Notes: generated from the sequence alone by a model not told the origin. 64,000 nt of DNA from Solibacillus sp. FSL W7-1436 (GCF_038007305.1 NZ_JBBOWV010000001.1:2780501-2844500); one strand, 5' to 3'; shown: positions 42,007-51,090, numbered from the stretch's first letter. Made by a program: numbers and translations.

Positions 42007-42045
42007 AATTTACAAAGAATCAGATGAATAAATTCTTTGTAAATT
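42007..42045. repeat. 14-bp perfect inverted repeat upstream of yidC
   Basis: AATTTACAAAGAAT (42007-42020) and ATTCTTTGTAAATT (42032-42045) are perfect complements around an 11-base loop. No T tract follows. A smaller GAAACT/AGTTTC hairpin (42062-42078) comes next. The rest of the 326-base gap (41914-42239) is AT-rich with no other gene seen. Confidence 0.65.
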
Positions 42046-42239
42046 CAACTGGAAAAGTCGAGAAACTATAACAGTTTCCTACTGTCAATGCGACAGGCAG
42101 GAGTAAATTTCGTACTTAATGTTAAATTTTATTGCGTTCATATTAAAAAAACTTAACATTTACAAGAGTAATTACTGTTCTTTTGTTGAAAAATATTTTA
42201 AGATATAAACGAATTACAAGATTGTTGAGCAGGTGAACT

Positions 42240-43001
42240 ATGAAAAACTTAAAACTTAGTGTTTTCCTTCTTACCATTCCACTTTTACTGGCAGGCTGTG
42301 AAAGTGTGGAAAACAAAGAAGGCTTCTTTTATTCAACATTTGTACGTCCGATGGATTGGACGTTAAACACATTTGGTGAATTATTTAACGGCAGTTATGG
42401 TTTGGCTATTATTGCTATTATTTTAATTATTCGTCTCGTACTAATGCCGTTTATGCTTAAAACTTACCGCAGTCAAGCTTCAATGAAAGTGAAAATGGAT
42501 TTTGTTCGTCCTCAAATGGAGGATATCCAGGCACGTTTAAAAGCAGCAAAAACTCCGGAAGAAAGAAGCACGATTCAGCAGGAAATGATGTCGCTCTACA
42601 AAGAACATAATATTAATCCGCTAAATATGGGCTGCCTGCCAGCGCTTATACAAATGCCGATTATTATGGGCTTATACTATGCGATTTTATACTCGGCTGA
42701 AATTAAAACACATTCATTCCTATGGTTTGACCTTGGCTCTACTGATATTTGGATGACTGCAATTGCAGGTGTCGTTTATTTCGTACAAGCGAAAGTATCG
42801 CTTCAAACCGTACCAGAAGCTCAGAAGAATCAAATGAAACTGATGATTTATGTATCACCGATTATGATTGTCATTATTTCATTGTCTTCGATGGCTGCAC
42901 TCCCGCTGTACTGGGCAGTCGGAGGGTTATTCTTAATTGTCCAAACCTATATTGGACGCAAATTTTTCTCCAACATCCCTGAAACTAAGGGAAATGAATA
43001 A
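42240..43001 (+). CDS. yidC: YidC/Oxa1 membrane protein insertase (lipoprotein type)
   Basis: A 253-aa insertase. A signal peptide ends in lipobox LLAGC (Cys20), followed by five membrane helices. The conserved positive residue of the hydrophilic groove is Arg65 in IILIIRLVLMP. NMGCLPALIQMPIIMGLYYAI and ALPLYWAVGGLF are family landmarks. It inserts membrane proteins with or without Sec. Bacillus has two copies (SpoIIIJ and YqjG); no jag gene follows here, which suggests the YqjG-type paralogue. CAGGTGA precedes the ATG. No MifM-like leader peptide was recognised. Confidence 0.9.
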   Translation: MKNLKLSVFLLTIPLLLAGCESVENKEGFFYSTFVRPMDWTLNTFGELFNGSYGLAIIAIILIIRLVLMPFMLKTYRSQASMKVKMDFVRPQMEDIQARLKAAKTPEERSTIQQEMMSLYKEHNINPLNMGCLPALIQMPIIMGLYYAILYSAEIKTHSFLWFDLGSTDIWMTAIAGVVYFVQAKVSLQTVPEAQKNQMKLMIYVSPIMIVIISLSSMAALPLYWAVGGLFLIVQTYIGRKFFSNIPETKGNE

Positions 43002-43038
43002 TTACAAGTTATGCCGCTGCTAAAGGCTTACTGAACTA

Positions 43039-43072
43039 AAACTACTGAAATGATGATCTCGGTAGTTTTTTT
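43039..43072 (+). terminator. terminator of yidC
   Basis: AAACTACTGA pairs with CTCGGTAGTTT (with one internal mismatch), followed by seven T in total. The third repeat array starts 34 bases later. Confidence 0.85.
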
Positions 43073-43105
43073 ATGCGTGCGCCGTTCGGGTATGGTGGGT
43101 GGATT

Positions 43106-43280
43106 GTCTAATAAATTCGTAGATTGTTCTAATATATTTTAAAAAGTTCTAATAAAATCCTTATCTTCTAATATAGTTGCCAGTTGTTCAAATAAGTGGT
43201 CGAGATGTTCTAATAAACCGTCCAGTTGTTCTAATATGTCACCGGTATTTTCTAATAAACATATTGTTTGTTCTAATAAA
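43106..43280 (+). repeat. intergenic array of TTCTAATAAA units (copy C)
   Basis: Nine units start at 43106 (GTCTAATAAA), 43127, 43147, 43166, 43187 (TTCAAATAAG), 43208, 43229, 43250 and 43271: steps 21, 20, 19, then five of 21. Spacers are unrelated to those of copies A and B. A G-rich stretch (43088-43103) precedes the first unit. It lies between the yidC terminator and a hydrolase gene on the same strand, unlike copies A and B, which lie between convergent genes. Confidence 0.9.
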
Positions 43281-43380
43281 AGCTATCCAACGTTTAGGAG
43301 CTCCATAAAAATACTCATTGTATCCCCTCCTATTCTATGCGAAAATTTATTGGAATATTGGAAAAATAAGGAGTGGTACT

Positions 43381-44232
43381 ATGTGGGAACAGCAGCTGAT
43401 GGAAACAACGCGAGGAATATTCGAAGTTTTTACAAAAGGCGAGGGGAAACCGCTCTGTGTGACGCATTTATACAGCGAATATAATGAAACTGGCAACCGG
43501 TTTGCGGAAATGTTTGTACCGTATTATAAGGTGCATATAGTAAATTTACGTGGCTGCGGGAAATCAACAGATGATTTATCAGTCTTTAACTATGGCCTGC
43601 AGGACAGCGTAGCGGACCTGGAGGCCATCCGCACAGCATCGGGGTATGATACTTGGGGTTTTGCGGGGCATTCAACAGGAGGGATGCTAGCATTAAATTA
43701 CGCTATTTTACATCCGGAAAGCGTGGAGTTTATCGTAGCTGGCGGTCTGTGTGCTTCTGCGGAATATATGCATCATCCGGCGAGCATTTACTGCAGGGAA
43801 AATCCGAACAATAAAAGAATACTTGAAATTTTAGCGATGCTTGGCGATTCGTCATCAACAATCGAGCAAAGAAGAGCAGGCTCTAAAGAATGGGCTCTTA
43901 TGTCATTGTATAAAGAACAGAGCTATGAAAATATGATAAGCCGTCCAAGCAGCGGGAAAACCGTTTCGAAAAGACTGGATTATTTTTCTTATAAAGAGCT
44001 GCCAAACTTCGATTTACGACCGCAATTACCGACAGTGAAAACGAAAGCCTATATATATGGCGGTTTACACGATGCGCAATGTCCGTATGAATTTTCAGTG
44101 GAAGCAGCGGATTTGTTGGCGAATGCGACATTGACGACCTTTGCGGAAAGTAATCACAACCCGTTTATCGAGGAAGAAGAAAAGTTCTCGGAATTTGTGC
44201 AGAATCTATCTCAAGTTCATTCCCTGCGATAA
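43381..44232 (+). CDS. alpha/beta hydrolase
   Basis: A 283-aa alpha/beta-hydrolase. Nucleophile Ser in GFAGHSTGGML (near residue 99), acid in GGLHDAQCP (near 240), and base His in FAESNHNPF (near 263). The HGG-equivalent region reads LRGCGKST, as in proline iminopeptidase-like hydrolases. ATG 43381 has AAGGAG upstream; the in-frame extension to 43318 has none. Substrate unknown. The GNAT gene follows 40 bases downstream with its own ribosome site. Confidence 0.82.
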   Translation: MWEQQLMETTRGIFEVFTKGEGKPLCVTHLYSEYNETGNRFAEMFVPYYKVHIVNLRGCGKSTDDLSVFNYGLQDSVADLEAIRTASGYDTWGFAGHSTGGMLALNYAILHPESVEFIVAGGLCASAEYMHHPASIYCRENPNNKRILEILAMLGDSSSTIEQRRAGSKEWALMSLYKEQSYENMISRPSSGKTVSKRLDYFSYKELPNFDLRPQLPTVKTKAYIYGGLHDAQCPYEFSVEAADLLANATLTTFAESNHNPFIEEEEKFSEFVQNLSQVHSLR

Positions 44233-44272
44233 AGAAAATGTTCGATTGGATAAAGTGAAAAAGGAGAAATAT

Positions 44273-44854
44273 ATGGAAGAAATACTATTAGAAAATGACA
44301 TCATCAAGTTAAGACCAGTCCAGTTAAGTGATATTGAAGCAATCACTAATGCCGCGGATGATGAACGGATTTGGGAACATATGTCGGTAACGCTGCTTTC
44401 AAGAGAAGCGGTACAAAATTATATTGGAAATGCGGTAAAGGAGCGGGATAAGGGGATTTCGTATATGTTTGCGGTTATCGATAAAAAAACGGATACCATT
44501 GTAGGCTGTACATCTTTTCTTGATATTTCATTTCCTCATAAACGGCTGGAGATTGGGGCGACTTGGTATAATCCGACTGTGTGGCGTTCTGCAATCAATA
44601 CTAATTGCAAATTTCTGTTGTTCCAGTATTGTTTTGAAGTACTTAAATTAAATCGTATTCAAATTAAGACAGGGCACGAAAACTACCGTTCACAAAAAGC
44701 CATTGAACGGATTGGTGCAGTGAAAGAAGGGGTTTTACGCAATCATATGATCCGAAAAGAAGGAATCATCCGCCATACCGTTATGTACAGTGTCATTTTG
44801 GAAGATTGGGAAAAACTGAAAACAATGTTCATGGATCGTTTATTGAATTATTGA
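44273..44854 (+). CDS. GNAT acetyltransferase (RimJ/RimL-like)
   Basis: A 193-aa GNAT-fold N-acetyltransferase of the RimJ/RimL-type: LLENDIIKLRPVQLSDIEAI at the start, GCTSFLDISFPHKRLEIGATWYNPTVW in the middle, and HENYRSQKAIERIGAVKEGVLRNH near the end (acetyl-CoA region). ATG 44273 follows AAAAAGGAG; upstream in-frame codons overlap the hydrolase gene. Acceptor unknown. Confidence 0.85.
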   Translation: MEEILLENDIIKLRPVQLSDIEAITNAADDERIWEHMSVTLLSREAVQNYIGNAVKERDKGISYMFAVIDKKTDTIVGCTSFLDISFPHKRLEIGATWYNPTVWRSAINTNCKFLLFQYCFEVLKLNRIQIKTGHENYRSQKAIERIGAVKEGVLRNHMIRKEGIIRHTVMYSVILEDWEKLKTMFMDRLLNY

Positions 44855-45054
44855 AAATTTGCGGGTGAATTAATAGCGTTGATATGAATTTATAAGAAAA
44901 TCACAATTTTTCAAGCCTTTTAACACGAATTGTGTGGAATAAACGAACATTATCGTGTCATATCCCGTATTTTCATATACAATGAGAGAGGTTAATCTTT
45001 AATGGGAATATCTTATCCTGTTAAATTTAGATAGATTCGGTGTAGGTGAAAAAT

Positions 45055-46116
45055 TTGGGACGAACGAAAACATATATAAGTATAGATATAGAAGCCGCCC
45101 TTATACGCGGTAAGCAGTATATTATTGAAATAGGTGCGGTTAAATGGCTTCCGGATGGTACGACTGAAACATTTACTCAGCTAATTCAGCCGTATAAATT
45201 CAAAAAGCTGAATGCGCACATTCAAAAGCTGACAGGTATCACTACAGAACAGCTGGTTGATGCCCCTTCTTTCAAAGAAGCTTTTAATAAATTTAAACGC
45301 TGGTGTAAACAGGATTATGTATTTTTGACATTTGGTGAATTCGATCGGAAAGTGCTTGAAGAAGAGCTGTCGCGCAACTACATAAAAAATGATTGCTTAT
45401 ATCCGATGATCGATTTTCAGCAAAAATATATGATTGCTAATGGATTAAAGGAGCAGCCTTCATTAGGAGGGTTAATGGCACAGCTTGGATTGGAAAACGA
45501 AACCCAGCACCGTGCATTAGCCGATGCGGCAAGTCTGCTCTCAATCTTCGTTAAAGTTGATGGGGATCAGCTTATTGAACAGCAGCAAACGAATGATTTT
45601 ATTTTATTGCTGACTAATTTCAGAATGCTGGAAACGACGTATGAACTCGTTATTTCTGTTACAAATTGCAAAGTTGAGGATAATGCCATAACGGTTGAAT
45701 CAATGAATACTTTCCGGGATGAACTTCCCTTTACGGTACAAATGGTGGAACGTGTAGGGGAAGATGGGGAAAAAACGACAACGGAAAAAATTTCGATTAA
45801 ACCGAATGCACAGGCGAAACAGTTCTTGCAGCAAATTTCCGAAAATATGAACGGCAAAATTTTAATTTCACGTACGGCATTACGATCAATGTCGAAAATA
45901 TTGAAATTACATCAAGTAACTTTGCCTAAAACAGAAGTCATGACATTAGTAAATTTATTAAAAAAAGAAGAGATTATTGCAAGATTTAATTTGGAAGATG
46001 AACCAACCAATACATACGAGGCAAGGGTTCTGCATTTGCTTGTTAAGTATGAGCATATGTTTGTAGCTGAGTTTTATAAACGGGCATTAATCGAAAAAAA
46101 TATAATACAAGTATAA
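45055..46116 (+). CDS. 3'-5' exonuclease (DEDDh, KapD-like)
   Basis: A 353-aa protein. An N-terminal DEDDh exonuclease domain (about 1-175) shows ExoI SIDIEAA (Asp11, Glu13), ExoII FGEFDRKVL, and ExoIII QHRALADAASL (His and Asp). A C-terminal part of ~175 residues has no recognised domain. KapD/Snipper-type enzymes trim single-stranded nucleic acids; the target here is unknown. TTG at 45055 is preferred with TAGGTGA 5 bases upstream; GTG 45046 overlaps that site. Confidence 0.8.
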   Translation: MGRTKTYISIDIEAALIRGKQYIIEIGAVKWLPDGTTETFTQLIQPYKFKKLNAHIQKLTGITTEQLVDAPSFKEAFNKFKRWCKQDYVFLTFGEFDRKVLEEELSRNYIKNDCLYPMIDFQQKYMIANGLKEQPSLGGLMAQLGLENETQHRALADAASLLSIFVKVDGDQLIEQQQTNDFILLLTNFRMLETTYELVISVTNCKVEDNAITVESMNTFRDELPFTVQMVERVGEDGEKTTTEKISIKPNAQAKQFLQQISENMNGKILISRTALRSMSKILKLHQVTLPKTEVMTLVNLLKKEEIIARFNLEDEPTNTYEARVLHLLVKYEHMFVAEFYKRALIEKNIIQV

Positions 46117-46119
46117 TAA

Positions 46120-46146
46120 ATTCTCCAGTTTTAGGAGAATTTTTTC
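46120..46146 (+). terminator. terminator of the exonuclease gene
   Basis: ATTCTCC pairs with GGAGAAT (46134-46140), followed by TTTTT. Confidence 0.82.
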
Positions 46147-46219
46147 TTTAATGCCGACTCCTATTACGTTATGATAGGGGGGTACGAATCACTCGTGGGA
46201 TAATAAAGGAGATTAATTT

Positions 46220-47056
46220 ATGTCAGCATGGATTGGAATTGATACAGGGGGTACGTTAACAAAGCTTGCTTATTTAGATGAGCAGCAGGAGCTTAAATTA
46301 ACGGTCTTTCCATCTAACGAAATGCATTTAGTAAAAGAATGGTTGGAAAATCATCCTCAAGTTGAAGAAATCGGCTTGACTGGAGGACGTACAGAGCAAT
46401 TGCTGGACGTTTTAAAGACAATGAAGTCGATTGAATATATTGTTGAATTTGAAGCAACTTTAAAAGGTGTGCGCTATTTGCTGGAGAAAGAAGGCCACAC
46501 GATTAATCAGAGTATCATTACGAATATCGGTACAGGCACATCGATTCACTATATGGATGGCTATACACATGCCAGGGTAGGAGGGACAGGTGTAGGCGGA
46601 GGTACCTTGATCGGACTGTCGGCAATCATGACCGGAATTTCTGATTTTGAAGAAATTAAAGCAAACGCTTTCAAAGGGAAGCGGGAAGGCATTGATTTAC
46701 TCGTAAAGGATATTTATCAAGGAATGGATACGCCGATTGACGGCAATTTAACTGCAAGTAATTTTGGAAAGGTCGGCATTACCGATCAACGGGAATTTGA
46801 ACAAAATAACGTACTTGCAACAACACAGGGATTGATCGGGGAAGTGATTTCCACATTAAGTATCCAGCTTGCCGTCCAGTATGAGACGGAGCATATCGTG
46901 TATATCGGCTCAACGCTGATCGACAATGAACAGCTTGTAAAGGTGATTGAACATTATACTATATTAAAAAAACATAAACCCGTTTTCTTAAAGGATTGCG
47001 GATATTCAGGTGCGATTGGTGCATTGTTAAATATTCGTGAGCACAGCAGAAATTAA
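46220..47056 (+). CDS. coaW: type II pantothenate kinase
   Basis: A 278-aa type II pantothenate kinase of the Staphylococcus CoaW/eukaryotic-like class, phosphorylating pantothenate as the first step of CoA synthesis. N-terminal phosphate loop GIDTGGTLTKLAY, GLTGGR, FEATLKGVRYLL (catalytic Glu), TNIGTGTSIHY and GGTGVGGGTLIGL are diagnostic. AAGGAG precedes the ATG. This class resists CoA feedback. A separate CoaB-like gene lies at 53146. Confidence 0.92.
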   Translation: MSAWIGIDTGGTLTKLAYLDEQQELKLTVFPSNEMHLVKEWLENHPQVEEIGLTGGRTEQLLDVLKTMKSIEYIVEFEATLKGVRYLLEKEGHTINQSIITNIGTGTSIHYMDGYTHARVGGTGVGGGTLIGLSAIMTGISDFEEIKANAFKGKREGIDLLVKDIYQGMDTPIDGNLTASNFGKVGITDQREFEQNNVLATTQGLIGEVISTLSIQLAVQYETEHIVYIGSTLIDNEQLVKVIEHYTILKKHKPVFLKDCGYSGAIGALLNIREHSRN

Positions 47057-47194
47057 AGGACAGCATTTAGGCTAACAACATAGTTTAAATGCTTCTTTTT
47101 TGCCGTTTTTATCTCAAATACTTTACATCAATTTTTTAGGAGCGTAAAATAGGGAAAGTAAATTATTTAGTTAGGTAAATAAGGAGTGATTGCG

Positions 47195-47593
47195 ATGAAT
47201 CCGTTATTTCATATACTATTTCAGCAAAACCGCTATTTAGTAAAACAGTTGAATGATACTTTAAAACAGCATGGACTATTCAGCTCACAATGGACGGTTC
47301 TTTTTTTATTGCATCAAAAAGGACAAATGACACTTACAGAAATATGGAAGTACCTGGATGTGGAAGCACCGACTGTTACGCGAACTGTCACTCGTCTGGA
47401 GACACTCGGCTGGGTGGAAAGAGTGCAAGGAACAGATAAGCGCGAAAAAATGATTGATTTAACGGCCAAAGCAATGGAACAGTTTCCTCAAATTGAAGCA
47501 TCCGTCGTATCGTTCGAGCGTAAAATGACTGAGAATTTATCAGAGGAAGAACAGGCGCTCCTTATTCAATTACTAAAAAAGATGGAAGGTTAG
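47195..47593 (+). CDS. MarR-family transcriptional regulator
   Basis: A 132-aa MarR-type winged-HTH protein: recognition region MTLTEIWKYLDVEAPTVTRTVTRLETLGWV and wing RVQGTDKREKMIDLT. It lies 5 bases before an MFS transporter gene, the common repressor-efflux arrangement. ATG 47195 has AAGGAG about 8 bases upstream. Ligand unknown. Confidence 0.88.
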   Translation: MNPLFHILFQQNRYLVKQLNDTLKQHGLFSSQWTVLFLLHQKGQMTLTEIWKYLDVEAPTVTRTVTRLETLGWVERVQGTDKREKMIDLTAKAMEQFPQIEASVVSFERKMTENLSEEEQALLIQLLKKMEG

Positions 47594-47598
47594 AATAA

Positions 47599-48789
47599 AT
47601 GGAGTTTCAAGAACAAACAAATAAAATTTTTACTAAACGATTTATAAGCCTATTCTTTACGAATATGTCGATATTTCTTGTGTTTTACGGATTGATTACA
47701 ACATTGCCGTTATATGCAATCGGTGAATTAGGGAAATCCGATGACGATTCAGGACTGCTTGTTACCGTATTTTTAATATCGGCAATTATCGTCCGACCGT
47801 TCAGCGGAAAACTGCTGGATCTTTTTGGGAAGAAGCGTTTGCTGATTATCAGTCTTATACTTTACTTTGCATGTACGGTATTATATTTATTCTTTAAACC
47901 ATTTCTGCTTTTACTGGCGCTTCGTTTTTTTCAGGGGATATGGTTTAGTATTGCAACGACAGCATCGGGCTCTTTAGCGGCCGATATTGTACCGAAACGA
48001 CGTAAAGGGGCAGGATTGGGCTATTTTGCAATGTCCACAAACTTAGCTGTTGTATTCGGTCCTTTTATCGGGTTGCTTATCATCCAATATTCTAGCTTTG
48101 ATACGTTATTTATCGCTTTATCTGTATTTGTGGCAATAGGAAGTGTATTGGCATTGACTATTCAGACAAATGATTTGCCAAAACCAGTCGTAGTAGACCG
48201 CAGCTTTAAATTTTCATTTGATGATTTATTTGAACGAAGTGCCTTGCCGCTTGCCGCACTTGCCAGCTTAGTTGCGTTTTCTTATGCAAGTGTTTTGTCA
48301 TTCCTATCGCTTTATGCGGAACAGAAGGATTTATTGAGCGTTGCCAGCTATTTCTTTGCAGTATTTGCTGTTGCGATGATTTCGGTTCGTCCATTCACAG
48401 GGAAAGTCTATGATACAATGGGCGCAAAATTTGTTATTATTCCATCGTTCTTTATTTTTTCATTAGGGCTGATTATTCTTGGTAATGCTAATCAGGAAAT
48501 TCCGTTCTTATTATCGGCAATCTTTATCGGTGCAGGATACGGTACGTTAACAACGAGTTTCCAGTCACTATGTATTCAAGCAACGACAATCCAGCGCAGC
48601 GGCTATGCAACGGCCACTTATTTTACGCTGTTTGACATAGGGATTGCTATTGGATCGTATTTACTGGGGATGGTCGCGGTGAGTTTTGGGTATGAATTTG
48701 TATATTACATTGCGGCATTTATAATTGTTGTCGTGTTTGCATTGTATATGCTGTTGCTTAATCGTCAAAAATATAAAACAGAACAATAA
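47599..48789 (+). CDS. MFS transporter
   Basis: A 396-aa major facilitator with 12 predicted helices and the loop 2-3 signature GKLLDLFGKKRLL. It is co-transcribed with the marR gene just upstream, so drug efflux controlled by that repressor is likely. Substrate not identifiable. It ends at a strong terminator. Confidence 0.87.
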   Translation: MEFQEQTNKIFTKRFISLFFTNMSIFLVFYGLITTLPLYAIGELGKSDDDSGLLVTVFLISAIIVRPFSGKLLDLFGKKRLLIISLILYFACTVLYLFFKPFLLLLALRFFQGIWFSIATTASGSLAADIVPKRRKGAGLGYFAMSTNLAVVFGPFIGLLIIQYSSFDTLFIALSVFVAIGSVLALTIQTNDLPKPVVVDRSFKFSFDDLFERSALPLAALASLVAFSYASVLSFLSLYAEQKDLLSVASYFFAVFAVAMISVRPFTGKVYDTMGAKFVIIPSFFIFSLGLIILGNANQEIPFLLSAIFIGAGYGTLTTSFQSLCIQATTIQRSGYATATYFTLFDIGIAIGSYLLGMVAVSFGYEFVYYIAAFIIVVVFALYMLLLNRQKYKTEQ

Positions 48790-48791
48790 GA

Positions 48792-48836
48792 AAAACGATT
48801 CATCGTTCCTTTAGGGGGATAGATGAATCGTTTTTT
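48792..48836 (+). terminator. terminator of the marR-MFS operon
   Basis: AAAACGATTCATC (48792-48804) pairs with GATGAATCGTTTT (48822-48834), followed by TT. Confidence 0.88.
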
Positions 48837-48900
48837 GCCCCTGTTAGAATTAGTTTTTTTAAGGGAAAAATGACAGCGATAAATTTTTCGGATTAGGCGC

Positions 48901-49290
48901 TTAATTATTCTTTAAAATCGCTTCACGTGCAAGAACATCCGCTGCCTTATTTTCTTTATCGGGAACCCACTTTATGAAAAACAGGTCAAATTGTTCGATT
49001 AAAGCGAGTGCCTGCTCTAAATAGGGTTTGAATTCCTCATTTTTCACATATGCTTTGTCGATCGAGCTTACGACAATTTTTGAATCGGAGCGCATGGAAA
49101 CAAACGATGAACCGATTTTCAAAGCTTCTTCCAAACCGCGCAAGAGCGCAGTAAATTCGGCTTGATGATTGTCTGTAACGCCGATAGGTTCACTGATTTT
49201 TATATGCTGCCCTTCGCCTTTTATAAAGATTCCAATCCCGCTAGGACCGGGATTGCCGGCACTGGCACCATCTATATAGACTTCTAACAT
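48901..49290 (-). CDS. RNase HI-like protein (YpeP family)
   Basis: A 129-aa RNase H-fold protein with the four acidic active-site residues in place: Asp7 (YIDGASAGNPGPSG), Glu45 (NHQAEFTAL), Asp69 (RSDSKIV) and Asp118 (NKAADVLAREA). It should cut RNA in RNA-DNA hybrids. The close Bacillus relative YpeP is reported as weak or inactive, so activity needs assay. Divergent from the YpeQ-like gene, as in Bacillus. Confidence 0.88.
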   Translation of the reverse strand: MLEVYIDGASAGNPGPSGIGIFIKGEGQHIKISEPIGVTDNHQAEFTALLRGLEEALKIGSSFVSMRSDSKIVVSSIDKAYVKNEEFKPYLEQALALIEQFDLFFIKWVPDKENKAADVLAREAILKNN

Positions 49291-49401
49291 ACTTTCGCTC
49301 CTTTAATGTTCTGGTCGTTTAAGTATAACAAATACATGTGAGTTGGAGAAAATAAAAAAATAGCGTACAATAGTAAAACAAATTATCGGGAGGTACATGG
49401 C

Positions 49402-49593
49402 TTGAATAAAGTAGATGTTATGAAAGATATTGATGAATTAATGGATATATACTGCGCTGATTGTCTAGTTATTCAGGACCTTCGCAAAGAACGCGGCAAA
49501 CATGGTGCACACCGTTTCTGCATTGAATCTTGTACAGTAGGGGAACAGCTTCAGTTTCTTGGTAAGGAAATAATGAAAGTTTCCGAAAAATAA
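49402..49593 (+). CDS. zinc-finger small protein (YpeQ family)
   Basis: A 63-aa protein. Cys and His residues in IYCADCLVIQDLRKERGKHG and HRFCIESCTVGEQLQFLG suggest a single zinc site (CxxC..CxxxC). It matches the DUF2602/YpeQ family. TTG at 49402 follows GGGAGGT by 7 bases. Function unknown. Confidence 0.8.
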   Translation: MNKVDVMKDIDELMDIYCADCLVIQDLRKERGKHGAHRFCIESCTVGEQLQFLGKEIMKVSEK

Positions 49594-49618
49594 CAATTTT
49601 AAAACATTAATCATACTA

Positions 49619-49646
49619 TTGGAAAATAATGTTTTTTTGATATAAT
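49619..49646 (+). promoter_or_regulatory. promoter of candidate ncRNA
   Basis: TTGGAA (49619-49624) and TATAAT (49641-49646) are 16 bases apart. No gene on this strand follows before 52259. Confidence 0.6.
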
Positions 49647-49652
49647 AATTAA

Positions 49653-49833
49653 GTATTTCTAAATTATCTAGTATAAATCTCTGGTACAGATTTATTTTCT
49701 ATAGGTAAATGACTTCAGCGGAGTGGTTACCGTTGAAAAGTTTCTTTATTTTTAAGTCCTTTTCATAGCTGAAAAGGGAGAGACAACTTGTAATATGCAG
49801 CGCATAACTGCTATATTACAAGTTGTTTTTTTA
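49653..49833 (+). ncRNA. candidate ~180-nt non-coding RNA
   Basis: Between the promoter above and a strong terminator there is no ORF of note but several local structures. These are TAAATCT/AGATTTA around a 7-base loop (about 49671-49691); GGTAA/TTACC enclosing about 19 bases; and CTTTTC, which can pair with either a preceding GAAAAG or a following GAAAAG. The terminator is ACAACTTGTAATAT (49783-49796) with ATATTACAAGTTGT (49813-49826), extended by GCAG/CTGC, then seven T. It ends before the convergent SEC-C gene, so it is not the leader of a gene. No Rfam family recognised. Confidence 0.5.
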
Positions 49834-49860
49834 TGGATTTATTTAAACCAGCGTAAATGA

Positions 49861-49894
49861 AAAAGCTACTTTCGACGTCTCGAAAGTAGCTTTT
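49861..49894. terminator. terminator of the SEC-C gene
   Basis: AAAAGCTACTTTCGA pairs with TCGAAAGTAGCTTTT over 15 bp, between the ncRNA candidate and the convergent gene. Confidence 0.9.
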
Positions 49895-49902
49895 TTGTTT
49901 TG

Positions 49903-50898
49903 TTAATTAGTAACTAATTGCTTTTCATTATAGAATGCATTAAGTTCCTGATAATATTTATTTAAAGAAGATGGGGAAACACTGAAGCTTTCGCCGATTT
50001 CTTTAACCGTGAATTTTTGATCGAATAAATCATTATCCTGACCAAATCTAACTGCACCGGCAGCAATAGCGCCTGCTTTACGTGCTGTAGGCTGTTTTTC
50101 GACTAAGTAATCTTCAACCATTGCTACGAAGCTCTCGTTATTGATCGCTTTTTCCGCCATAAATGCTTTTAACTGTTCCACGACTTCCTGCTCGAAAGGT
50201 GTAAACTCTTCTCCCTCATAGCCGTTTTCAACTAGGCCTTCCCATAATAATAAATGGTTTTCTTTTGTGAATTGTTCAACAGGTACACTGCTTGCTTTAT
50301 ATGCCTCTGTAAACTGTTCAAAAGAAATCGCATGTTCTTTATGGAAGAAGATTAGTGTAGAGACAGCTAATACGCGGTTTTCCTTGTTTGAACCATCCGG
50401 TAATAAAAAGGCGAACACACGCATTCCTAGAGGAATAGATTTGTGGCTTTCACGCTGAATATGATATGTTGTGCCAGTTAATGCAGAGATGGCTGTAAAG
50501 TAATCATCTTGCACGTCTTCGACAGTTCCGATGAAGAATATCGGCTGTTCCCATGATTTCAATAATTCAATCATAGATGGGCGAAGCGCCTTTTTAGCAG
50601 TTTTTGCTAAGAAGTTCTGCCAAATATCAGGTCGTTGATGGAAGAAATATTCGTCCAATGCAACGGCTTCCACTAATTCCTTGTGTAATTTCTTTTCTAG
50701 TTTCGGTGCCCATTTTCGAACCAATTCCATAAATTCACGGATATCTTTTCGTTCTGGGTAATTACTATAGAAAGTCTGTAATACGTTTTCAATTTCTTCC
50801 TGGAAAACGTTTTGTGAAGTTACTTGATTTTTTCCTTCACAACATTTTTTATATTTTTTTCCACTACCGCATAGACATGGGTCATTACGTCCAATCAT
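49903..50898 (-). CDS. SEC-C motif protein with C-terminal HTH-like segment
   Basis: A 331-aa cytoplasmic protein. The N-terminus is a SEC-C zinc motif (RNDPCLCGSGKKYKKCC), as at the SecA C-terminus, where it binds zinc, SecB or ribosomes. The central ~200 residues are a conserved helical region without known function. The C-terminal FTVKEIGESFSVSPSSLNKYYQELNAF looks like a helix-turn-helix, with FGQDNDLFDQ before it. Role unknown; nucleic-acid or ribosome binding is inference. Confidence 0.75.
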   Translation of the reverse strand: MIGRNDPCLCGSGKKYKKCCEGKNQVTSQNVFQEEIENVLQTFYSNYPERKDIREFMELVRKWAPKLEKKLHKELVEAVALDEYFFHQRPDIWQNFLAKTAKKALRPSMIELLKSWEQPIFFIGTVEDVQDDYFTAISALTGTTYHIQRESHKSIPLGMRVFAFLLPDGSNKENRVLAVSTLIFFHKEHAISFEQFTEAYKASSVPVEQFTKENHLLLWEGLVENGYEGEEFTPFEQEVVEQLKAFMAEKAINNESFVAMVEDYLVEKQPTARKAGAIAAGAVRFGQDNDLFDQKFTVKEIGESFSVSPSSLNKYYQELNAFYNEKQLVTN

Positions 50899-51090
50899 TG
50901 TAACACTTCCTTTAATACAACTTTTAAATACTAATGTCGCAGTATTGCTACTAATAATAATAACGTCAGATTGTTATTATGAAAACTGATTATGTTTTTA
51001 GAACTATCAGAAAAATTGTTGCATTTTATATTATATTAAACATTACATAAAAATAGAACAATAATAGAGTTAATTCTATCAATAATCTAT

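Noticed and set aside
42024-42071. 15-codon ORF upstream of yidC as a MifM-like stalling peptide
   Set aside because: No ribosome site, far too short compared with MifM (~95 aa), and inside the inverted repeat region.
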